DNA from: Psychrobacter glaciei
GTDB lineage: Bacteria; Pseudomonadota; Gammaproteobacteria; Pseudomonadales; Moraxellaceae
Assembly (NCBI RefSeq): GCF_014652895.1
Contig: NZ_BMZR01000004.1
Span: 1 to 40,605 of the forward strand
Direction of reading: 5' to 3'
DNA length: 40,605 nt
The notes under the pieces were generated by a model, which had not been told where the DNA came from, searched no databases, and saw only the letters and a program-made list of their open reading frames with translations. Below, in pieces: positions 34,455-40,605 of this stretch. How positions within the stretch are numbered: position 1 is the first letter of the stretch; each line of letters begins with the position of its first letter. The position numbers and the translations under genes were made by a program.

Positions 34455-34773
34455 AGACTTAGACCTCTAGCCAGTCGAAAGAAATAAAGTGAATCAATGA
34501 TAAGTATTTTGATGCAGCAGCCGTTCAATGTTATTTGTTTACATTTTTTGCGCGGCTTACACACAGCGACGTTATGTTTGATTCACTATAGAATAAGCAA
34601 AAAAACGAATAATATGAGTCAATAGTATGGCTCGCCAATCTAACGCGATTGTAACGGATTGTCGGTCAAGAGGATAAGGCTGATTTGTAAAAAATCGCTC
34701 AAATCTGACCGAAAATCAATTAAAAAAAGGAGGCCTTGAATACAAGACCTCCTTCTATATCAACGACTCAAAA
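34455..34773. other. Gene-free stretch upstream of the C13 peptidase gene
   Basis: About 320 bases. It holds the htpG terminator (34722-34755) and, on the minus strand, the promoter region of the peptidase gene, which I cannot place with confidence. No coding frame of note is visible. Confidence 0.5.
34722..34755 (-). terminator. Rho-independent terminator of htpG
   Basis: On the minus strand GGAGGTCTTG pairs with CAAGGCCTCC (one G-U pair) over a short loop and is followed by seven T. It lies about 20 bases after the htpG stop codon. Confidence 0.88.
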
Positions 34774-36759
34774 CTATCTCATCAATAACTCATTGACACG
34801 TTTTAGGTAAGCGGCTGGATCGTCTAATTGACCGCCATCTGCTAGCAATGCTTGATCAAAGATGACTTGCGCCAGCTTGTCAAAATCGACGTCAGATTGC
34901 TCGCTACCCTCTAACTTCTTAATCAATGGATGATCAGGGTTGACTTCAAGCGTTGGCTTACTCGCTGGCACATCTTGACCCATTTGCTGGAGCATTTGAA
35001 TCATTTGCGGCGACAACTCACCTTCACCAACGACCAAACAGGCTGGGCTATCAACCAAGCGCGTAGACACTTTCACGTCTTTCGCACGCTCGCCTAACGC
35101 TGCTTTTAGCTTATCAACCACTGGCTTCATGGTTTCTTCGGCTTTTTCGGCTTCGGCTTTTTCGGCTTCGTCTTGCAAATCACCCAAATCAACCGCGCCT
35201 TTGGCGATATTTTGTAGCGGTGTCTCATCAAATGAGGTTAAGAAGTTCATCGCCCATTCATCGACACGGCTGGTCATCAAAATAACTTCGATGCCTTTCT
35301 TCTTGAACAACTCAAGCTGTGGACTGTTCTTTGCCGCTGCCAAATTATCAGCCGTTATGTAATAGATGGCCTTTTGACCGTCTTTCATGCGCGCTTTATA
35401 GTCTTCAAAGCTGGTCATCACACTGTCTTGCGTGCTGGTCGCATAACGTAGCAATTTGGCAATACGTTCTTGATTGCCCATGTCCTCGCCCACACCTTCT
35501 TTGATGACATCACCAAACTCAGCGTAGAACTGCGCGAACTTCTCTTGCTTATCACTGTCTTCGCTATTGGCCAAACTTGCCAGCAAGGTCAAAATACGAC
35601 GCGCATTACCATCACGGATAGACTTCACATCACGCGATTCTTGCAATAGCTCGCGACTGACGTTCAATGGCAAGTCAGCTGAATCGATAACTCCTTTGAC
35701 AAAGCGTAGATACATCGGTAGCAACTGCTCAGCCTCGTCCATAATAAAGACGCGCTTGACGTAAAGCTTGAGACCATGCTGCTGCTCACGAGTATATAAA
35801 TCTACAGGCGCTTTTTTAGGAATGTATAGCAGCTGCGTATACTGAACGCGGCCTTCGACACGGTTATGCGTCCACGTCAGCGGTGCATCCATATCATAGG
35901 AGATGTTTTTATAAAAATCGACATATTCCTCATCTTCAATCTCAGAGCTTGAGCGAGTCCACAGAGCACTGGCTTTGTTGATGGTTTCCCATTCGTCAGT
36001 CAGTACCATTTCGCCGCCAGCAGAGGCTTGTGCATCAGCGCTGTCAGTTTCGTCATCGGCTACATCTTCTTGCCAAACTTCTTTACGCATTTGAATCGGT
36101 AGGCTGATATGGTCAGAGTATTTATTCACCAAGCGCTTGATTTTGGCGCGGTCTAGATAGCTGTCTTCACCTTCAACGTACTCTTCTTTTAGATGCAACG
36201 TGATGGCAGTACCACGCGCGTCTTTGGTGATGGGCTCAACGGTAAAGCTACCAGTGCCATCGGATACCCAACGTACGCCTTTATCTGCAGGCTCGCCCGC
36301 TTTGCGTGATTCTACGCTAATCGTATCTGCCACGATAAAGCCTGAATAGAAACCAACACCGAACTGTCCGATTAATTGACCTTCTTGCTTTTGCGACTCA
36401 GAAAGCTTGTCTAAGAACGCTTTAGTGCCAGACTTAGCAATCGTACCTAAGTTTTCGATGGCATCCGCTTCATTCATACCAATACCATTATCGGTAAAGG
36501 TGATGGTTTTAGCATCTTCATCGATAGCAATACGAATTTTTAACTCACCATCGCTTTCATAAAGACTGTCATCATTGGTGCCTTCAAAACGCAGCTTATC
36601 GCAGGCATCAGAGGCATTAGATACTAGCTCACGGACAAAGATATCGGCATTAGAATATAGCGAATGCGTCACCAAATGCAGCAACTGTGCCACTTCCGCT
36701 TCAAACGTATGTTTTTTTAATTCTGGATTCAGACCTTTAGCTTGAGTTGCTTCACTCAT
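34774..36759 (-). CDS. htpG: Molecular chaperone HtpG (bacterial Hsp90)
   Basis: A 661-residue ATP-dependent chaperone. The GHKL ATPase site is intact: [13 protein letters not shown] (N-box), TDNGIGM (D/G box), [15 protein letters not shown] and [11 protein letters not shown]. The middle domain has the catalytic-loop arginine region [13 protein letters not shown], and a dimerisation domain follows. Length is slightly over the E. coli 624. Residues around 530-545 contain a low-complexity linker with tandem [12 protein letters not shown], caused by a short DNA repeat. AAAGGAGTG precedes the ATG. A sigma-32 type promoter lies about 120 bases upstream, and a terminator beyond it insulates the gene. 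Confidence 0.98.
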   Translation of the reverse strand: MSEATQAKGLNPELKKHTFEAEVAQLLHLVTHSLYSNADIFVRELVSNASDACDKLRFEGTNDDSLYESDGELKIRIAIDEDAKTITFTDNGIGMNEADAIENLGTIAKSGTKAFLDKLSESQKQEGQLIGQFGVGFYSGFIVADTISVESRKAGEPADKGVRWVSDGTGSFTVEPITKDARGTAITLHLKEEYVEGEDSYLDRAKIKRLVNKYSDHISLPIQMRKEVWQEDVADDETDSADAQASAGGEMVLTDEWETINKASALWTRSSSEIEDEEYVDFYKNISYDMDAPLTWTHNRVEGRVQYTQLLYIPKKAPVDLYTREQQHGLKLYVKRVFIMDEAEQLLPMYLRFVKGVIDSADLPLNVSRELLQESRDVKSIRDGNARRILTLLASLANSEDSDKQEKFAQFYAEFGDVIKEGVGEDMGNQERIAKLLRYATSTQDSVMTSFEDYKARMKDGQKAIYYITADNLAAAKNSPQLELFKKKGIEVILMTSRVDEWAMNFLTSFDETPLQNIAKGAVDLGDLQDEAEKAEAEKAEETMKPVVDKLKAALGERAKDVKVSTRLVDSPACLVVGEGELSPQMIQMLQQMGQDVPASKPTLEVNPDHPLIKKLEGSEQSDVDFDKLAQVIFDQALLADGGQLDDPAAYLKRVNELLMR

Positions 36760-36875
36760 AAAACACTCCTTTGAATTCTATTAAGTACTTATTATAAAAT
36801 AACGATGAACCTGCCAAGACCGCTTTAATAGCATTATCAAAGCTAGCCTGTTGGATACCGTTAAGCTGTTTATAC

Positions 36876-36903
36876 TAATAGGGGCAGCAAAGAAAATTTC
36901 AAG
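36876..36903 (-). promoter_or_regulatory. Sigma-32 (heat shock) promoter of htpG
   Basis: On the minus strand CTTGAAA (36897-36903) followed after 12 bases by CCCCTATTA (36876-36884) agrees with the sigma-32 consensus CTTGAAA-N11-16-CCCCATnT with one or two mismatches in the -10 box. Transcription would start near 36868, leaving a leader of about 108 bases. htpG is a classic sigma-32 target, so the call is well supported. Confidence 0.85.
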
Positions 36904-36922
36904 CGCAAAAGGGTTATTCAAT

Positions 36923-36960
36923 AAAAAACACCGTCTTAGTTTGCGAAGGCGGTGTTTTTT
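36923..36960. terminator. Bidirectional terminator upstream of htpG
   Basis: AAAAAACACCGTCTT and GAAGGCGGTGTTTTTT form a stem of about nine G-C/A-T pairs plus one G-U wobble and a 7-base loop, with A and T runs on the outside. It lies just outside the htpG promoter and prevents read-through from the thioesterase-fold gene. Confidence 0.85.
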
Positions 36961-37295
36961 ATGAGCCATATACTCACATAATCATTTAAAAAGGCATATA
37001 GTCAAGTCTATATAAATCCGCTACATCGTCATCCTCGCTAAGCATGCTAATGTATAACTTGCACTCGGTTTCCTTGTATCGAAATTATATTGAACTTTAT
37101 TCTGAGTAAGCTTCTATCAATAAATCCCAAATAGTCGTTAGCTTATTTGAAAAGTGAATATATGTTTTCATAGTAACCTTCAGTGCAGTAATATTGTCTT
37201 GATAGACACCATTACAACCGATTACTATAATTCTGTAAAATATATTAAATCTATATTTTTGTTTTGTTTTTTAAAACAATAAAATTACTCAACAT
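36961..37295. other. AT-rich gene-free stretch
   Basis: About 335 bases between the thioesterase-fold gene end and the terminator. The transcript of the minus-strand gene runs through it. I see no coding frame and no clear repeat; only weak AT-rich palindromes such as TTGTTTT / AAAACAA near 37265. Confidence 0.4.
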
Positions 37296-38111
37296 TTAAC
37301 GTGGCATCGGACGAATGGTCAAAATCTGCTCGCTGCGACCAAACGGGCCATATATATCGTGCAACACTGCGCTGGTCACCCCAATCCCATCAGCGCCATA
37401 CTGTTGTACCGCGTCAATGCCGAGCCAACGTCCTTGCGGCGCGCGATGCATATGAATCTGCAAATCAGTATTGGGAAACATCCACTCCAACGTTGATAGT
37501 CCGAGACCAAGTCGTGGCACGACGCCATTGGCAGTATCGACCATGCCCAATAAATGCACCAAATCATTCGTCAGTTCGCCCTCGACCATCCCAACATCAT
37601 TGGTGATCCAAACCATACCACGCCCAGCGCGACGATCAGCATCAGTGACTAAGCGCACTGTTTTAATAAAACCACCTGGCCAACCTTTCATACCATCCCA
37701 GACTGCCAAGTCTTCAGGTTGGTACTGTGCCTTTTGATCCTCCAGCCCTGCAATCTCGCTGGTGTCTTGAGTCATCAGTCGCCATGCACGAGCAATAATA
37801 GCATCACGGCCACGACTGCTCAGCACCGACTCAACCAGCTCAATGGTTCTACCCGGACGAATACAACGGGTAGTAACAGTAAACTCATCGAGCGGTATGA
37901 GTCCCAAAATGTCGAGACTAATACGGGCAATTCTCATATTCTCTTGTGGAGCGAACCTACTAAGCTCAGCGGTTAGTAATCCTGTCGCTGGTGCCATATG
38001 CTGCTCGTGCTCATTCCAAGCGCCTTGGGCATGCTTGGTGGGCTGATAGTGTGCAATCATTACACCATCGTCTTGCTGTTCACGTTTGATAAAGTTGTAA
38101 TAAGCTGACAT
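37296..38111 (-). CDS. Thioesterase-fold (4HBT_3/TesB-like) protein
   Basis: A 271-residue protein of the acyl-CoA thioesterase-like superfamily with two hotdog-fold units. The N-terminal unit has HAQGAWNEHEQHMAPATGLLTAEL, then ISLDILGLIPLDEFTVTTRCIRPGRTIELVES with the typical R-P-G-R core; the second unit has GMVWITNDVGMVEGEL, LVHLLGMVDTANGVVPRLG and the conserved closing MHRAPQGRWLGIDAVQQYGADGIGVTSAVLHDIYGPFGRSEQIL. Members hydrolyse CoA thioesters; the substrate is not known. It is transcribed alone, with the start ATG at 38111. The family assignment is by recognition. Confidence 0.82.
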   Translation of the reverse strand: MSAYYNFIKREQQDDGVMIAHYQPTKHAQGAWNEHEQHMAPATGLLTAELSRFAPQENMRIARISLDILGLIPLDEFTVTTRCIRPGRTIELVESVLSSRGRDAIIARAWRLMTQDTSEIAGLEDQKAQYQPEDLAVWDGMKGWPGGFIKTVRLVTDADRRAGRGMVWITNDVGMVEGELTNDLVHLLGMVDTANGVVPRLGLGLSTLEWMFPNTDLQIHMHRAPQGRWLGIDAVQQYGADGIGVTSAVLHDIYGPFGRSEQILTIRPMPR

Positions 38112-38264
38112 TAACCATCCTTAATGTTGTCCCAAATCTTGCTCATTCATCCAGTATTTTTTAACTGTTGTGAGACGTGGTTATGGTTGTATAAAAAAGT
38201 TATGCGTTACCAGAGCCTGTCAATCACTTCCTAGTAATTTTTAGGCGTGGCTTACCTTTATTGT

Positions 38265-38510
38265 TTATTTAGTAAGCTCTTGCTTTCTCATATTGAGCAA
38301 CGTGCGACTCTTAGCCATTATAAAGAGGAAAAAAGCCATGATGGCAATGAGCGCACCATATAAGACACTATAATCTTTCATAAATTGTGCCGTATTAAGC
38401 ATAAGCATCAATACCAAAATAACAATCACAAACATATTAATTTTCAATTGCTTATTAATGTCATCGACTGTGGCTTCGGCCAATACGAACTTTTTTTTGT
38501 GCTTTTTCAT
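38265..38510 (-). CDS. Small membrane protein coupled to ispH
   Basis: An 81-residue protein with a basic start (KKHKKKF), a short amphipathic stretch and two hydrophobic segments (about 26-40 and 50-66), then a basic tail (KSRTLLNMRKQELTK). I do not recognise the family. Its ATG lies one base after the ispH stop codon, so it is translationally coupled to ispH. The pairing may be lineage-specific. Topology probably puts both ends in the cytoplasm. No function is suggested beyond its location. Confidence 0.65.
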   Translation of the reverse strand: MKKHKKKFVLAEATVDDINKQLKINMFVIVILVLMLMLNTAQFMKDYSVLYGALIAIMAFFLFIMAKSRTLLNMRKQELTK

Positions 38511-38511
38511 G

Positions 38512-39468
38512 TTACTTACCTACTTGCGTGACCGGAATACGTAAGGCTTTGGGCAGACTAAATATGACATTCTCTTCGATACCTGACAGCTCACTTGGCA
38601 AATCACCGCCCCAATCTTGCAACTGCTGTAGCACCTCTTGAATCAGTACTTCTGGCGCTGAAGCCCCTGCGGTGACACCCACATTCTCTACGCCGTCAAA
38701 CCAGCTACTGTCCATTTCGCTGGCGTTGTCTATCAAGTAAGCACGGCAATTCATCCGCTCTGCCAATTCACGCAAACGATTTGAGTTTGAGGAATTTGGC
38801 GAGCCTACCACCAATACTATCTCGCAGCGACTGGCCAAATCTTTGACCGCATCTTGGCGGTTTTGGGTGGCATAACAGATATCATCTTTACGCGGCCCTT
38901 CGATACTAGGGAATTTGTCGCGCAGTGCATCGATGACGCGTGCCGTATCGTCCATCGACAAGGTCGTTTGGGTAACAAATGCCAAACGCTCACCATCCTG
39001 CACAGTCAGCTTTTCGACATCGGCTTCATTTTCGACCAAATGAATCTCTCCACCATGACGACGGTTAAACCGCCCCATTGTGCCCTCAACTTCAGGATGT
39101 CCAGCATGACCAATCAACACCGCATCCATACCATCTTGGGCAAATTTAGCGACTTCGATATGTACCTTAGTGACTAGCGGACAAGTGGCATCAAAGACGG
39201 TCAGGTCACGACGAGTCGCCTCATCTTCGACCGCTTTTGAGACCCCATGCGCCGAGAAAATAACGATTGCACCATCAGGCACTTCGTGAAGCTCTTCGAC
39301 AAATACCGCACCGCGATTGGCCAAATCCGAGACCACAAATTTATTATGGACGACCTCATGACGGACATAAATAGGGGGCTCAAAGCGGGTCAATGCTTCG
39401 TTGACTATCGCAATCGCGCGATCGACACCAGCGCAAAAACCACGTGGATTGGCAAGATAAATTTGCAT
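38512..39468 (-). CDS. ispH: 4-hydroxy-3-methylbut-2-enyl diphosphate reductase IspH
   Basis: A 318-residue iron-sulfur enzyme that makes IPP and DMAPP in the last step of the MEP pathway. The three cluster cysteines C12, C96 and C198 are present in [16 protein letters not shown] and [11 protein letters not shown], and the catalytic E126 in GHPEVEGT is preserved, as are H41 and H124. I start at the ATG at 39468, where E. coli IspH starts ([11 protein letters not shown]); an ATG five codons upstream (39483) is possible. The product is essential for isoprenoids including the undecaprenyl and ubiquinone chains made by other genes in the window. A 14-bp direct repeat lies upstream. Confidence 0.96.
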   Translation of the reverse strand: MQIYLANPRGFCAGVDRAIAIVNEALTRFEPPIYVRHEVVHNKFVVSDLANRGAVFVEELHEVPDGAIVIFSAHGVSKAVEDEATRRDLTVFDATCPLVTKVHIEVAKFAQDGMDAVLIGHAGHPEVEGTMGRFNRRHGGEIHLVENEADVEKLTVQDGERLAFVTQTTLSMDDTARVIDALRDKFPSIEGPRKDDICYATQNRQDAVKDLASRCEIVLVVGSPNSSNSNRLRELAERMNCRAYLIDNASEMDSSWFDGVENVGVTAGASAPEVLIQEVLQQLQDWGGDLPSELSGIEENVIFSLPKALRIPVTQVGK

Positions 39469-39502
39469 AAGATGGCCTATCATTAGATAATTTGTATTTA
39501 TC

Positions 39503-39530
39503 GCTTAACGTCAAAAGCTTAACGTCAAAA
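39503..39530. repeat. Direct 14-bp tandem repeat upstream of ispH
   Basis: GCTTAACGTCAAAA occurs twice head to tail (39503-39516, 39517-39530), in the divergent promoter region of ispH and gmk. It shares the GCTTAACG start with the repeat at 13956-14000. Promoter-proximal position could make it a regulatory site or a variable repeat. Confidence 0.85.
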
Positions 39531-39756
39531 GTTGGGATGCATTCAATACGCTACTTTAGCATAATTTGCTTTTATTGCCTTTTAAAATACCACCGTCTCA
39601 GTCGCTATAGACGCAGTCGGTCTTTAAAAAAACAAAAGTGTCAAAAGCAGTTTATAATTAGGCAGTGGTTATGGTTTCTCTAACCTTACATGATGGCATT
39701 TTATATTTTTACCAGCCTTTGATGCTTTGGCGGTTCACTACCATATCTTTTCGTCT

Positions 39757-39799
39757 TTTATTAGCACACACTTTATTAGGGCACACCCCATTAGGACAC
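39757..39799 (+). repeat. 15-bp tandem repeat upstream of gmk
   Basis: TTTATTAGCACACAC (39757-39771) and TTTATTAGGGCACAC (39772-39786) are adjacent, and a decayed third unit CCCATTAGGACAC follows (39787-39799). It overlaps the gmk leader and the ribosome-binding site AGGA, so copy-number changes could alter gmk translation. Confidence 0.75.
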
Positions 39800-39804
39800 T
39801 TTGT

Positions 39805-40431
39805 ATGACAGGTTCATTATTTATTATTACCGCTGCCTCTGGTACGGGCAAGACCTCACTGGTGAAACAGCTACTTGCCACCACCAATGACTTGACCGTC
39901 AGTGTCTCCCATACGACTCGCGTCCCGCGTCCGGGTGAAATTGATGGTCATCATTATCATTTTACCGATGTCGATAAATTTGTGACTGCCATCGGCGACA
40001 ATAAATTTTTGGAGCACGCCGAAGTGTTTGGTAATTATTATGGCACCTCAGAACAAAGCGTACGTGCGCAATTAGAGGCCGGTGTCGATGTGATTTTGGA
40101 GATTGATTGGCAGGGGGCGCTACAAGTCAAAAAAATATTTACTGACGCGACGATGGTCTTTATTCTGCCCCCAAGCATTGCCACGTTACGCCAGCGCTTG
40201 TCGACTCGCGCGCAAGACACGATAGAAGTCATAGAGCAGCGCTTAGCAGGCGCAGTGACTGAGATGGCGCAATACGTAAATTTTGATTTTGTCATAATTA
40301 ATGATAATTTCGAAGTCGCTTTGACTGAGCTAAAAGCCATTATCGTCGCTGATAGACAGACGCTAAAACGCCAACAGCAGCGTTATCATCGTACGATTAG
40401 CAACTTGCTAAGCAATAAAGTACAAGAGTAG
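39805..40431 (+). CDS. gmk: Guanylate kinase
   Basis: A 208-residue kinase that turns GMP into GDP. The P-loop SGTGKTS (12-18), [20 protein letters not shown] (GMP-binding), [13 protein letters not shown] and [14 protein letters not shown] are all typical, and the length agrees with the family. AGGAC eight bases before the ATG at 39805 supports this start; the open frame extends 26 codons upstream into the tandem repeat but has no family residues there. It is divergent from ispH. rpoZ, the usual downstream partner in E. coli, is not seen in the next 170 bases. Confidence 0.96.
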   Translation: MTGSLFIITAASGTGKTSLVKQLLATTNDLTVSVSHTTRVPRPGEIDGHHYHFTDVDKFVTAIGDNKFLEHAEVFGNYYGTSEQSVRAQLEAGVDVILEIDWQGALQVKKIFTDATMVFILPPSIATLRQRLSTRAQDTIEVIEQRLAGAVTEMAQYVNFDFVIINDNFEVALTELKAIIVADRQTLKRQQQRYHRTISNLLSNKVQE

Positions 40432-40568
40432 GGTTATTACTGCCTGTCAGTAGGGTTTAATTTGGCAAGCAGACATAAAAAGCAACCACCTACCTAGGCA
40501 AAAAATGCTACAATGTCTAGCTATTCCCCTTTATATTTTTGATATTATTTTTATTTGAGTGACGGACT

Positions 40569-40605
40569 ATGTCTGTGACTAATAAAAACAACCGAGGTAG
40601 CTATT
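40569..40605 (+). CDS. Start of an unidentified gene, cut by the window edge
   Basis: An ATG at 40569 opens MSVTNKNNRGSY and runs off the end of the window. The upstream 137 bases after gmk are AT-rich with a possible TACAAT box at 40509-40514, but no good -35. The peptide does not resemble RpoZ (which begins MARVTVEDCL). Only twelve codons are visible, so it may or may not be real. Confidence 0.3.
   Translation, partial: MSVTNKNNRGSY

Noticed and set aside
37255..37280. AT-rich stem TTGTTTT / AAAACAA after the thioesterase-fold gene
   Set aside because: Too weak and short for a terminator; AT-rich palindromes are expected by chance in this region.
38854..39486. Antisense frames over ispH
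   Set aside because: Shadow frames of a highly conserved gene.
40432..40568. rpoZ expected after gmk
   Set aside because: The first visible codons after gmk read MSVTNKNNRGSY, not the RpoZ start, so rpoZ is not at this position in the window.
1..40605. tRNA, rRNA, CRISPR or prophage content
   Set aside because: I saw no tRNA cloverleaf, rRNA segment, regularly spaced repeats with spacers, integrase or phage structural gene.

Overview
The window looks like an ordinary chromosomal segment of a gammaproteobacterium of the family Moraxellaceae, most likely Psychrobacter. I base this on the style of the proteins (MnmC, RsmJ, YciB, HtpG and UbiA of gammaproteobacterial type), the moderate-to-low G+C content with AT-rich spacers, and gene neighbourhoods such as ffh/ypjD, rpmB-rpmG and rnm/yciB/yciI. 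The genus is recognition, not proof. I see no phage, plasmid, CRISPR, tRNA or rRNA genes.

Layout. 1-1040: a REP-associated tyrosine transposase gene between inverted REP-like palindromes, the only clear mobile element. 1040-5500: DUF503 protein, a split YjjP/YjjB exporter, glutathione reductase, a DUF2846 lipoprotein, a 450-base AT-rich spacer with a perfect 18-bp inverted repeat, and a small membrane protein. 5500-11100: GNAT acetyltransferase, a Rieske-AIF type reductase, TruD, and a membrane diguanylate cyclase. 11360-13913: PHP phosphoesterase (Rnm), YciB, YciI and a coupled membrane-anchored coiled-coil protein, followed by short 15-bp tandem repeats. 14000-17220: a 106-bp foldback repeat, MnmC, and a lipoprotein resembling MliC lysozyme inhibitors.

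17237-25500: a minus-strand run of housekeeping genes (DUF4112, ubiA, rsmJ, uppP, tsaB, ffh), with ypjD divergent from ffh and purU convergent with ypjD. 25680-29060: a large Ig-like surface lipoprotein, then rpmB-rpmG with structured RNA leaders; rpmG (51 codons) is easy to miss. 29150-34454: three small unknown proteins, rpe, a DUF2805 protein, S-formylglutathione hydrolase and a membrane-anchored caspase-like C13 peptidase. 34774-36960: htpG with a convincing sigma-32 promoter and an insulating terminator. 37296-40605: a thioesterase-fold protein, ispH with a coupled small membrane protein, gmk, and the first codons of an unidentified gene.

Functional themes are translation and tRNA/rRNA modification (TruD, MnmC, RsmJ, TsaB, L28, L33), envelope biogenesis (UppP, YciB, lipoproteins, Ffh), redox and one-carbon defence (Gor, S-formylglutathione hydrolase, PurU, Rieske reductase) and isoprenoid/quinone synthesis (IspH, UbiA). 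No obvious new multi-gene system is present. The points most worth following are the C13 peptidase, the foldback and tandem repeats near gene starts, the structured leaders of rpmB-rpmG, the MliC-like lipoprotein, the divergent GGDEF protein and the REP/RAYT unit.
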